In this document: positions 1 to 7,078 of the stretch, piece after piece | How positions within the stretch are numbered: position 1 is the first letter of the stretch | Layout of the letters: each line of letters begins with the position of its first letter | Source of the DNA: Gordonia malaquae NBRC 108250 | GTDB taxonomy: Bacteria; Actinomycetota; Actinomycetes; Mycobacteriales; Mycobacteriaceae | Assembly (NCBI RefSeq): GCF_000344135.1 | Contig: NZ_BAOP01000034.1 | Span: 1 to 52,495 of the forward strand | Direction: 5' to 3' | Length of the DNA: 52,495 nt | The notes under the pieces: generated by a model | Told to the model about the DNA's origin: nothing | Databases searched by the model: none | The model's input: the letters and a program-made list of their open reading frames with translations, nothing else | Program-made: the position numbers and the translations under genes

Positions 1-236
1 GACAGGATCGGCCGGGGGCGGTGGCGGGTGCGGCGTCGTCGTTGGTGTGGGTGTATCACCCGGATACTGGTGAGCCGTTGGAGCAGCATGCCCGGCATGT
101 GACACCTGGTGGTGTGGCGGGTTCTGGTCGTGTCGAGGCTGGTGCCGCGGGGTCGGGAACTCGATCGCGCCCGACCAGGGCTGCTGCATCCGACATCGCA
201 ATGGACTTCCGAACACGTTCCGAATACGATAGGCGC
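1..236 (+). other. Left-edge stretch, possible 3' end of an upstream gene
   Basis: The plus-strand frame of the downstream antitoxin stays open through the window edge, so this could be the tail of an upstream coding region or simply a high-GC open frame. The predicted peptide has no motif I recognise. A good antitoxin start with family-like sequence lies at 237, so I do not count this stretch as part of that gene. Confidence 0.3.
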
Positions 237-698
237 ATGACCACAGCAGCGTTCCGTACCACCACGCGTCGCTCCTCGGACTTGAGCAAGCACTCCGCAG
301 AGGTCTTCACTGAGGCCGAGGATCACCCGGTGACCGTGACTCGGCGCGACGGCGAAGACCTTGTGCTGATGTCTCGGCGTTACCTCGAGAGTCGTAGCCG
401 CATGCTGGAGTTCGCGGCACAGTTGATTGGCGTGGCCGTGAACGACAACGGTCCGCTCGCCGACCGGATGGCGAACGCGTTTCCGTGGATGCTCGCGCTG
501 TCGGCAGAGGATCGGGAGACCTGCGCACAGGATCTCGTCGACGCCGCGCGTGCCTCGTTTTTCACCGACCAGCCACATCGCGTGCTCGCTGAGCTGACGT
601 CATGGCGCGAGACCGCAACAGCACTGGCCGCCGGCCTCGGCCGGGCTGATGTCGAGTGGTTCGATGACAATGATGCCGCCACAGTCGAGCGTCCGTAG
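237..698 (+). CDS. Phd/YefM-like antitoxin of a type II toxin-antitoxin module
   Basis: A 153-residue protein. The N-terminal part resembles prevent-host-death antitoxins: a short basic N-terminus, then a helix and strand with the pattern SSDLSKHSAEVFTEAED and a VTVTRRDGEDLVLMSRRYLE segment typical of the Phd/YefM fold that binds operator DNA. The C-terminal half would be the toxin-neutralising region. The start at 237 is chosen because this is where the family-like sequence begins, although the frame is open further upstream. The next gene starts 2 bases after the stop, as expected of a toxin-antitoxin operon. The partner toxin gene is frameshifted, so this antitoxin may now be an orphan. 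Confidence 0.65.
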   Translation: MTTAAFRTTTRRSSDLSKHSAEVFTEAEDHPVTVTRRDGEDLVLMSRRYLESRSRMLEFAAQLIGVAVNDNGPLADRMANAFPWMLALSAEDRETCAQDLVDAARASFFTDQPHRVLAELTSWRETATALAAGLGRADVEWFDDNDAATVERP

Positions 699-700
699 TC

Positions 701-1046
701 GTGGGGAAGCGAGAGGAGACCGTTCCTCGGCCGACGAGGAATTCTGAGTACGCGATCAAGTTCGCGTCAGCTGGTGCCAAGAAGGGATGGCGGGACCTCG
801 CGGCGACGATTCGCGGCCCGCTACGCTGACGCCTGGGACTTCCTTACCCGCACGCCGACTCTTGAAACTCCGACGAACTACCCGCTCCGCGGCGATCTCG
901 CACGGGTCACGCGGAACGGGCAGACTCACAACCGCTGGCAGCACAAGCCGACGTCCAAGGGCGACGCTCGCATCTGGTTCTACGTGCAGGACCGAACAGT
1001 GTTCCTGGAGCAGGTGCACACCAATCACCCAAACGAGACCAAGTAG
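701..1046 (+). pseudogene. RelE/ParE-like toxin, disrupted by a frameshift
   Basis: A GTG at 701 opens a frame reading through YAIKFASAGAKKGWRDLA and IRGPL, then stops at 827-829. The adjacent frame from about 826 continues without interruption as ADAWDFLTRTP through RWQHKPTSKGDARIWFYV to VHTNHPNETK at 1046. Removing one base near 824-826 joins them into a single protein of about 114 residues with the RelE/ParE-like layout: a basic N-terminal strand-helix, a central RWQHK segment and a C-terminal VHTNHP end. No slippery sequence is obvious at the junction, so this looks like a one-base insertion that inactivated the toxin, or a sequencing error. It lies directly behind an intact antitoxin gene. 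Confidence 0.6.
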
Positions 1047-1296
1047 CTTCTGGCGAACTTTCGACGCGAGCGGCGAAAGAACGAACCCGCACCTGCCACG
1101 AGGGCACAGTGCGGCACGCGGATGGCGATCGATGCCAGTAAGGACCACTCGGCTGCAGGCTGGCGGGGCTCCCTTACGCCGCCCATCATGATCGGCCCGT
1201 TGCCTCACGGCGTGGGCTGAATTTCTCTGTGCTGCTGTTGCTCTCTGGCGGTCTGCCGCCTTGCCGAATAGACCCTGCAAGGTCTAAGCTGGTGGC

Positions 1297-1647
1297 ATGT
1301 GGAGCGTGAACATTGAGCTGATCGCAGGATGGCTCGCTTCGCTGGACGCGGGATCGCGCGAGCAGGTCGTCGCTGCCATTGAGCTTCTGGAGGACCGAGG
1401 GCCCCAGCTCGGGCGGCCCGTCGTCGACACGGTTAAATCGTCGCGGCACCGCAACATGAAGGAGCTGCGGCCCGGTTCGACCGGGCGCTCGGAGCTGCGG
1501 ATCCTGTTCGCGTTCGATCCCGAGCGGTCGGCGATCCTGCTGATCGCCGGCGACAAGGCCGGGAACTGGACCCGCTGGTACAAGAAGAACATCCCCGTGG
1601 CCGACGACCTGTTCGACGACCATCTGCGTTCATTGAGAAGAGAGTGA
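1297..1647 (+). CDS. HigB/RelE-like toxin (phage-derived Gp49-like family)
   Basis: A 116-residue basic protein with the HigB-type order: MWSVNIELIAGWLASLD, then HRNMKELRPG, then RSELRILFAFDPERSAILLIAGDK, then a WTRWYKK segment. Members of this family are ribosome-dependent mRNA endonucleases. The conserved arginine and lysine clusters (KELRPG, LRILFAFDP, GDKxGNW) are visible. The ATG at 1297 gives the family's usual length. The stop overlaps the start of the next gene by 4 bases, so the toxin comes first and the antitoxin second, as is usual for HigBA. Unlike the module just upstream, the toxin is intact. Confidence 0.82.
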   Translation: MWSVNIELIAGWLASLDAGSREQVVAAIELLEDRGPQLGRPVVDTVKSSRHRNMKELRPGSTGRSELRILFAFDPERSAILLIAGDKAGNWTRWYKKNIPVADDLFDDHLRSLRRE

Positions 1648-1958
1648 CCACCATGGCCATGTCATTGAAGGACTTCCTTGACGAGCACCCCGTGGACCGC
1701 GCGCGAGTCGAGGAGCACAAGGAGCGGATGCTCGCCGAGGTTCGGGCGTACCGGCTGCGCGAGCTGCGCGAGCAGGCCGGGCTCACTCAGGCGCAGCTCG
1801 CTGAGCGCATCGGCGTCGGGCAGCGGCAGGTCTCCAAGATAGAGCGCGGCGACCTCGACAGCGCGAAGGTCGGCACGATCCGCAGCTACCTCGAAGCCGT
1901 CGGCGGCGGGCTGGCGATCGAGTACGTGCTGGGAGATCAGCGCGTACAGGTCGCGTAG
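1644..1958 (+). CDS. HigA-like antitoxin, XRE-family regulator
   Basis: A 104-residue protein with a Cro/C1-type helix-turn-helix at about residues 42-95: LRELREQAGLTQAQLAERIG, followed by VGQRQVSKIERGDLDSAKVGTI. The N-terminal 40 residues (DEHPVDRARVEEHKERMLAEVRAYR) would be the toxin-binding helix. The GTG at 1644 overlaps the toxin stop in a GTGA arrangement; an ATG at 1653 is an alternative. It should neutralise the upstream HigB-like toxin and repress the operon. Confidence 0.85.
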   Translation: MTTMAMSLKDFLDEHPVDRARVEEHKERMLAEVRAYRLRELREQAGLTQAQLAERIGVGQRQVSKIERGDLDSAKVGTIRSYLEAVGGGLAIEYVLGDQRVQVA

Positions 1959-2074
1959 TCGGTAGACGGTCTGCGGGCGAAATGGTGAGGGGACGGCCGG
2001 ACGGTGCTGGCGGCAGCCTGTCGGGACGTATGTGTGTTATCGTCCGAATCGTTCATTTGTCTGGAGGGGTTGAA

Positions 2075-2500
2075 ATGCGTTTCAAGAAGTTTGCTGCGGT
2101 GGTGGCTGCGGCTGGTGCGTTGTCTTTCGTCGCTGCTTGCAGTGATGATTCGAGCAGCGATGCGAACAGCAGTGCGGCGCCATCGCAGACCGATGCCGGC
2201 TCGACCGCGCTTCCCGAGGGGTTCCCGGCCGACGTGCCGGTAGTCGGCTCGGAGTACAAGCCGTACGACGCGCCGGCAAGTGGTGCGGTCGGCATGGAGG
2301 TTGTCGGAGCAACTGCGACATCGTTCGACGAGGCCGTGCAGAAGCTGAAGGATGCAGGTTTCACGGAGGCGAGCGCTCCGAGCGGCTCTCAGTCGCTGCG
2401 GACTGCGACGTTCACAAACGCGAAGCACGTTGTCGGCGTCGTCGGAGTGGAGGTCGGCGGTGAGTATCGCCTCACGTACAACGTTGCGCCCGTCAGTTGA
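2075..2500 (+). CDS. Small secreted lipoprotein, first of two tandem paralogues
   Basis: A 141-residue predicted lipoprotein. It begins MRFKKFAAVVAAAGALSF followed by the lipobox VAAC, so the lipidated cysteine is near residue 21. A serine/alanine-rich linker follows, then a compact domain from about residue 48 (LPEGFPADVPVVGSEYKPYD) to the end (GGEYRLTYNVAPV). The ATG at 2075 is chosen because the signal peptide begins there and a GGAGGGG ribosome site precedes it; the frame is open further upstream. Its neighbour at 2600 has the same signal peptide start and the same domain pattern. I do not recognise the domain. It is likely anchored to the outer face of the cytoplasmic membrane. Confidence 0.8.
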   Translation: MRFKKFAAVVAAAGALSFVAACSDDSSSDANSSAAPSQTDAGSTALPEGFPADVPVVGSEYKPYDAPASGAVGMEVVGATATSFDEAVQKLKDAGFTEASAPSGSQSLRTATFTNAKHVVGVVGVEVGGEYRLTYNVAPVS

Positions 2501-2599
2501 GAGACAGCCGTGACGACACTGCCCGGTCGACCCTCCCAGGGACGATCGGGCAGTACTCTGTGAAGGGCCGATGACTCCGTCGACGCGACCAGGGGAAGA

Positions 2600-3001
2600 A
2601 TGCGTTTCAAGAAGATCGCTGCAGTAGTGGCAACTGTCGGCTCGTTGACGTTCCTCGCCGGCTGCGGCGACGACACAGCCGCTGAGGCGCCCCAGACGAC
2701 GGCGGCGACTGTGCCCGACGGTTTCCCGAAGGACGTACCCGTGGTCGGGACGATGTTCACCCCCTACGACTCGCAGGTCGACGACGCTGTCGGCATGGAA
2801 GTGGTCGGGGCCACTGCGACGTCGTTCGACGACGCCGTCACGAAGCTCCGCGCAGCGAAGTACGAGGAGGTCCTGTCTCCGGGCCCTGCGAAGGAGCAGC
2901 GGGATGCGACCTTCGCGAACGCGAAGTACACCGTCGCAGTGTCGGGTGTGGAGACCGAAGGTCGGTTCCGGCTGACCTACAGCGTCATCGTCGCGGGCTG
3001 A
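2600..3001 (+). CDS. Small secreted lipoprotein, second tandem paralogue
   Basis: A 133-residue protein starting MRFKKIAAVVATVGSL, with a lipobox LAGC near residues 19-22. The mature domain repeats the sibling's signatures: VPDGFPKDVPVVG, the identical block VGMEVVGATATSFD, then ATFANAKYTVAVSGVE and RLTYSV. This shows a tandem duplication that has since diverged, more in the linker than in the core. The next gene starts one base after the stop, so the two are probably translated together. The function is unknown. Confidence 0.82.
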   Translation: MRFKKIAAVVATVGSLTFLAGCGDDTAAEAPQTTAATVPDGFPKDVPVVGTMFTPYDSQVDDAVGMEVVGATATSFDDAVTKLRAAKYEEVLSPGPAKEQRDATFANAKYTVAVSGVETEGRFRLTYSVIVAG

Positions 3002-3002
3002 C

Positions 3003-3935
3003 GTGGGCATCTTCCGTCGCCGCCGGAGCGGACCGTCCGCGCCGGAGCCGTCCGACCGGCCCGACGAGGTGTTCGGCCGGTTGTCGGCCGACGACGTCGC
3101 CTGGATCCGTGGCCTCGCTCAGCGGACACTCGGCGAGAACGGGGTGGAGGCGACCGTCGACGAGACAGGCGCCGACCTCATCGGGTCCGACGGCATGCGC
3201 TTCGCGCTCGACAACGTGATGACGACATGCGCGAGTGCGCCGCGGTCGGACTGGCCGCAGATCGTCACCCACCACTTCGCTGCGATGGCCCGGACGACGG
3301 GCGCACCGAGCGTGCGAGACCTCGGCCGGGACGAACTCTTCCAGCGTGTCCGGACCAGGCTCCTGCCCGTCGACGCCCTGCATATGAACGGCCTCGACCT
3401 CGCGACGCACTCGCGTCCCGTCGCCGCCGACCTCGCCGCGGTCTTGTGCGTCGACTTCCCGGAGACGGTCAGCTACTTCGACAGCACCGTCGCCGAAGGA
3501 CTGCCGATCGACGAACTGTTCCGAGCAGGCCAGATCAACACCGATGCCGAACCGATCGAGGAGATCGGGACCTCGGACGACGGTGTCCTCACGTTCGTGG
3601 CCGGGTCCGTCTACACGGCGTCGAAGACTCTGTCGATGGCGAACCTCGTCGATCGGGTGTTCGGCCGCGACATGCCGCACGGTGTCGTGTTCGCCGTCCC
3701 GGATCGGAACTGCGTGCTGTTGCATCCCGTGGAGTCCATCGACGTGCTCGGTGCGATCTCGCATCTCGCCGGCACCGCCGAACGGATCTTCACCGACGCC
3801 GCGTGGTCGGTGTCGCCGAACGTCTACCACTGGTATCGAGACACGATCACCAGGATCTCGACAGTCGACGACGACCGTCTCACTATCGTGCCGACCGAGG
3901 AGCTCGTCGAGATTCTCGGGCGGCTCGCGGGCTGA
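3003..3935 (+). CDS. Conserved hypothetical cytoplasmic protein coupled to the lipoprotein pair
   Basis: A 310-residue protein with no signal peptide or membrane segment. The first 20 residues are basic and proline-rich (FRRRRSGPSAPEP). The later sequence has an alternating strand-helix look with the block FGRDMPHGVVFAVPDRNCVLLHPVES around residues 215-245. That block reminds me of DUF1444/YtpQ-type proteins, but I am not certain. The GTG at 3003 is one base after the lipoprotein stop, which argues for translational coupling. A long inverted repeat follows the gene. Confidence 0.7.
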   Translation: MGIFRRRRSGPSAPEPSDRPDEVFGRLSADDVAWIRGLAQRTLGENGVEATVDETGADLIGSDGMRFALDNVMTTCASAPRSDWPQIVTHHFAAMARTTGAPSVRDLGRDELFQRVRTRLLPVDALHMNGLDLATHSRPVAADLAAVLCVDFPETVSYFDSTVAEGLPIDELFRAGQINTDAEPIEEIGTSDDGVLTFVAGSVYTASKTLSMANLVDRVFGRDMPHGVVFAVPDRNCVLLHPVESIDVLGAISHLAGTAERIFTDAAWSVSPNVYHWYRDTITRISTVDDDRLTIVPTEELVEILGRLAG

Positions 3936-3945
3936 CAGACTGCCC

Positions 3946-4018
3946 GTCTAACATTCCCCGAACCGGCGGGTATCGCGCCCAATTGCGGCCGAATCAGTGA
4001 ATTCGGGGAATGTTGGAC
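3946..4018. repeat. Long spaced inverted repeat P1 (17-base arms)
   Basis: The arms are 3946-3962 and 4002-4018 and pair at 16 of 17 positions, with the remaining one a possible G-U. The loop is 39 bases. The core of the arms is ATTCCCCGAA and its complement. It could act as a terminator for the gene ending at 3935, but there is no T run. Its core matches a second palindrome at 9460-9536, so it may be a dispersed extragenic palindrome. Confidence 0.7.
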
Positions 4019-4120
4019 GGCGCGGCGCGTCCGCCACGTAAACGACCGGAATGACGTTTCTGGGTCGAAACGTGAGACAGTCGACGTCAACTCAGTCGTT
4101 GTAGTGGGGAGAACTGCGTC

Positions 4121-5677
4121 GTGCGCAAAAAACTGATCATCGCTGGTGGGGCGGCGGCCGCAGTCGCAGTCCTGCTCGGAGTCACGTTGTCCGGAGTTCT
4201 GGCGCCGTCCATGGACGGGACGCCCGCGCCGAACGAGGCCATGCGTGCCCTGCAGGGTGTCAACGCGGCGTCGTTGTCACTCGCGGAGGCGCCCGGCGCC
4301 ACGTACGACGGCACGATCACGCTCGGCACCGGGTCGAAGTCGACGATCGACATCACGAAGATGACCGTGACCGCGACGGGCGACCTCCGCGGAAAGGTCC
4401 GGCAGGGCGGCGGCTCCGCCGAAGTCCTGCAGATCGGAAACCTGACTCTCGTCAAGGGCGACTCCGCCTTCTGGACCGCCCGGCCCGGCCCGCGGCAGCC
4501 CGCAGGCGTGCTGACCGAGAAGTCGCTGTCCGACAAGTGGGTGACCATCGGTTCGAAGTTCCTCGACGTCGACCTCGGGGTCGCACTGCTTCCGTCCCGA
4601 CTCGGCCTGCTCCTCGGCCAGCAGGACGCGATCCTCGGCGACGCCGAGGTGACCGGGACCAACGTCGGGCGTCTCACCGAGACACCCGACCGCCGAGTCG
4701 CGTCGGGAACCGACCGTCCGAACATCACCGAGGTGGAGGTCGAAGACGCCGACGGCGGCGTCGCCGGCACGCGTAGGTTCACCGCCTCGTCGATGAGCAT
4801 CGGCGTCGACGACACTGGAGCGCTCGCCGGACTCCGCGGCCCGATCGGGCCGCGCGTCGAGGCCGATCTGCGCGTCACACCCGCCACGTCGGCCGCAGTC
4901 CGGGACTTCTACTCGTCGGCGAAGTCCGCCGTCGCCGAGGGGCGGATCGGGTCGTCGACGATGACGATCGGCGACCCGACCGGCAGCCTCGACTGCAACG
5001 GCCCGACCTGCTCCATCAACTACGACCTGACCAACGCGAACTCTGGCCTCGTCGGCGGAACGGTCACAATCGGGTTGACCACGGATTTCAAGGCCGTCGA
5101 TCGCAAGGTCGGATCGTGCAGCGGGAGCGGAACGATGCCGATCAACGGCCGCGGCCACGTCGCGTGCACCATCCGATACACGCAGACCTCCGACATGACG
5201 TCGCAGTCGCGGTTCACCGTCACAGTGAACGGCACCGTCGACCCCGTCGCCATCGACGCCGCGGCCACCACCGGCAACCGCATCGCCGAGGCCGCCAAAG
5301 GCTGGGAGATGACCGCACCGAAGGTGAGTGAACCCGCCCGCCGGTACAACCGGCAGATCACACACGCCCCGTCGGGCTACACACTGAAGGTCGGCGGATT
5401 CAACTTCGACGGTCGCGCGAGCGACGGCACGCTGCTCCTCTCCTACGGTGTCGGGTACGACGGGCACCTCCTCCCCGACGGCGCGATCGACCCGGCGTGG
5501 CAGGGCACCGAACAGGTCCTGTCGCAGGCCCGCGACGCCCTCGCCGCGGCAGGCGACACGCAGGTGCGTCTGGTCTTCGCCGAACAACGCGCCGCAGACG
5601 CGGTGAACAGAATGCTCATCGCGAACAAGCTCGAGCGTGTCCAGGTGGTCTTCGTCCCACTCAACGCGGAGGCTTAG
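4121..5677 (+). CDS. Secreted or membrane-anchored hypothetical protein
   Basis: A 518-residue protein with an N-terminal signal anchor (KKLIIAGGAAAAVAVLLGVT, about residues 3-26) and no lipobox cysteine. Residues about 40-230 run as a beta-rich region (TYDGTITLGTGSKSTIDITK, GNLTLVKGDSAFW) that recalls the LppX/LprG lipoprotein fold seen in mycobacteria; this is only a resemblance. A middle section contains four cysteines (DCNGPTCSINYD, then SCSGSG and VACTIRY), probably disulphide-bonded outside the cell. The last 110 residues (GYTLKVGGFNFDGRASDGTL, then QVRLVFAEQRAADAVNRML) look like a separate alpha/beta domain. The GTG at 4121 follows a GGGGAG ribosome site. The function is unknown. Confidence 0.72.
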   Translation: MRKKLIIAGGAAAAVAVLLGVTLSGVLAPSMDGTPAPNEAMRALQGVNAASLSLAEAPGATYDGTITLGTGSKSTIDITKMTVTATGDLRGKVRQGGGSAEVLQIGNLTLVKGDSAFWTARPGPRQPAGVLTEKSLSDKWVTIGSKFLDVDLGVALLPSRLGLLLGQQDAILGDAEVTGTNVGRLTETPDRRVASGTDRPNITEVEVEDADGGVAGTRRFTASSMSIGVDDTGALAGLRGPIGPRVEADLRVTPATSAAVRDFYSSAKSAVAEGRIGSSTMTIGDPTGSLDCNGPTCSINYDLTNANSGLVGGTVTIGLTTDFKAVDRKVGSCSGSGTMPINGRGHVACTIRYTQTSDMTSQSRFTVTVNGTVDPVAIDAAATTGNRIAEAAKGWEMTAPKVSEPARRYNRQITHAPSGYTLKVGGFNFDGRASDGTLLLSYGVGYDGHLLPDGAIDPAWQGTEQVLSQARDALAAAGDTQVRLVFAEQRAADAVNRMLIANKLERVQVVFVPLNAEA

Positions 5678-5752
5678 GGCCGGCACCATGGCTAGCCGCG
5701 CGCTGCGGTATGCGTCCAACGTGACGACGCGTCGATCGCCGTCATAGCAGCG

Positions 5753-5965
5753 GTGATCCTCCCGATCAGTGTGTCCAAACGGATCGTGGTGGGGTTGGTG
5801 GTCGTTCCGGTCGCCTTCGTCTGGATCTGGTTGATCTACCCGGCCGTGGCGGCGATCCCGGGCATCGCAGTCTGCATGGTCACCGTCGCTGTGAGCCGTC
5901 GGCGTGCGCGCCGCGACACGGCCGACGCGCGGGAAGAAGTTGCGTATACCACGAACCTCCCATAG
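5753..5965 (+). CDS. Small two-helix membrane protein
   Basis: A 70-residue protein with two hydrophobic stretches, about residues 10-29 and 31-48, then an arginine-rich cytoplasmic tail (SRRRARRDTADAREE). GTG at 5753 is the first usable start after an in-frame stop at 5693-5695. The gene ends 41 bases before the desaturase start and lies in the same direction, so the two may share a transcript. I do not recognise a family. Confidence 0.45.
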   Translation: MILPISVSKRIVVGLVVVPVAFVWIWLIYPAVAAIPGIAVCMVTVAVSRRRARRDTADAREEVAYTTNLP

Positions 5966-6006
5966 TGTGCGGCCTGTCACACAACCAACCGACGGAGGCC
6001 GTTCTC

Positions 6007-6954
6007 GTGTCTGACCTGACTCAACTCCAACTTCTCAAAGAGCTGGAGCCCGTCGCCGAGAACGAGCTGAACCGGCACCTGTCGTTGGCCCGCGAATGGC
6101 ATCCGCACGACTACGTCCCGTGGGACCAGGCCCGCAACTTCGCGGCGATGGGCGGCGAGGACTGGGAGCCCGAGCAGTCGCAGCTCAGCGAAGTCGCCAA
6201 GGCGGCGATGACGTTGAACCTCCTCACCGAGGACAACCTGCCGTCGTACCACCGTGAGATCACCGACTACTTCTCGCCCGACGGCGCCTGGGGCACATGG
6301 GTGGGACGCTGGACCGCTGAAGAGAACCGCCACGGCATCGTGATGCGCGACTACCTCGTCGTCACGCGCGGAGTCGACCCCGTCGCCCTTGAGCGCGACC
6401 GCATGACCAACATGACCAAGGGCGCCCACTCCGACGACCTCAGTGGACTGCTCAAGGGCGTCGCATACGTGACCGTCCAGGAGCTCGGAACGCGCGTCAG
6501 CCATCGCAACACCGGCAAGGCGTGCAACGATCCGGTCGCCGACCGCATGCTGCAGCGCATCGCGGCCGACGAGAACCTGCACATGATCTTCTACCGCAAC
6601 ATCTGTGCCGCAGCGCTCGAACTCGCACCCGATCAGGCCATGGAGGCGATCACCAGCGTCCTGGTGAACTTCGACATGCCGGGCATCGGCATGCCGAACT
6701 TCCGCAAGATGAGCCTCATCATGGCCAAGCACGGAATCTACGACATCCGCCAGCATCTCGACGACGTCGTGTGGCCCGTCATGCGCAAGTGGAACATCTT
6801 CGAGCGCAACGACTTCGGGGCCCGCGGTGAGAAGGCTCGCGAAGAACTCGCGGCGTTCCTCGAGCAGACCGAACTCGACGCCAAGCGCTTCGAAGAACAG
6901 CGTGAACGGTTCCTCGCACGCGAAGCCGCTCGGCGGGAGAAGGCGTCCGTTTAG
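6007..6954 (+). CDS. Acyl-ACP/acyl-CoA Delta9-type desaturase (DesA family)
   Basis: A 315-residue soluble diiron desaturase of the plant-type acyl-ACP desaturase family, which introduces a double bond into a carrier-bound fatty acyl chain using O2 and reduced ferredoxin. Two EXXH iron ligand pairs are visible: EENRH at residues 105-109 and DENLH at 188-192. Length fits mycobacterial DesA1/DesA2. I chose GTG at 6007 because GGAGG at 5994-5998 lies 8 bases upstream; an in-frame ATG at 5965 has no such site. The WS/DGAT gene follows 124 bases downstream in the same direction, consistent with a lipid-synthesis neighbourhood. Confidence 0.9.
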   Translation: MSDLTQLQLLKELEPVAENELNRHLSLAREWHPHDYVPWDQARNFAAMGGEDWEPEQSQLSEVAKAAMTLNLLTEDNLPSYHREITDYFSPDGAWGTWVGRWTAEENRHGIVMRDYLVVTRGVDPVALERDRMTNMTKGAHSDDLSGLLKGVAYVTVQELGTRVSHRNTGKACNDPVADRMLQRIAADENLHMIFYRNICAAALELAPDQAMEAITSVLVNFDMPGIGMPNFRKMSLIMAKHGIYDIRQHLDDVVWPVMRKWNIFERNDFGARGEKAREELAAFLEQTELDAKRFEEQRERFLAREAARREKASV

Positions 6955-7078
6955 GACGTGTCGAATGTCGCCATGTGCTGATGGCATCGTGACGGCTGTC
7001 CGGCGCTACTGTGGGAAAGCACAGAATCTGAAACCTGTTCCCTGTGCTTGGTAGGCAGATGCGACGTTAGGGGTCCAC

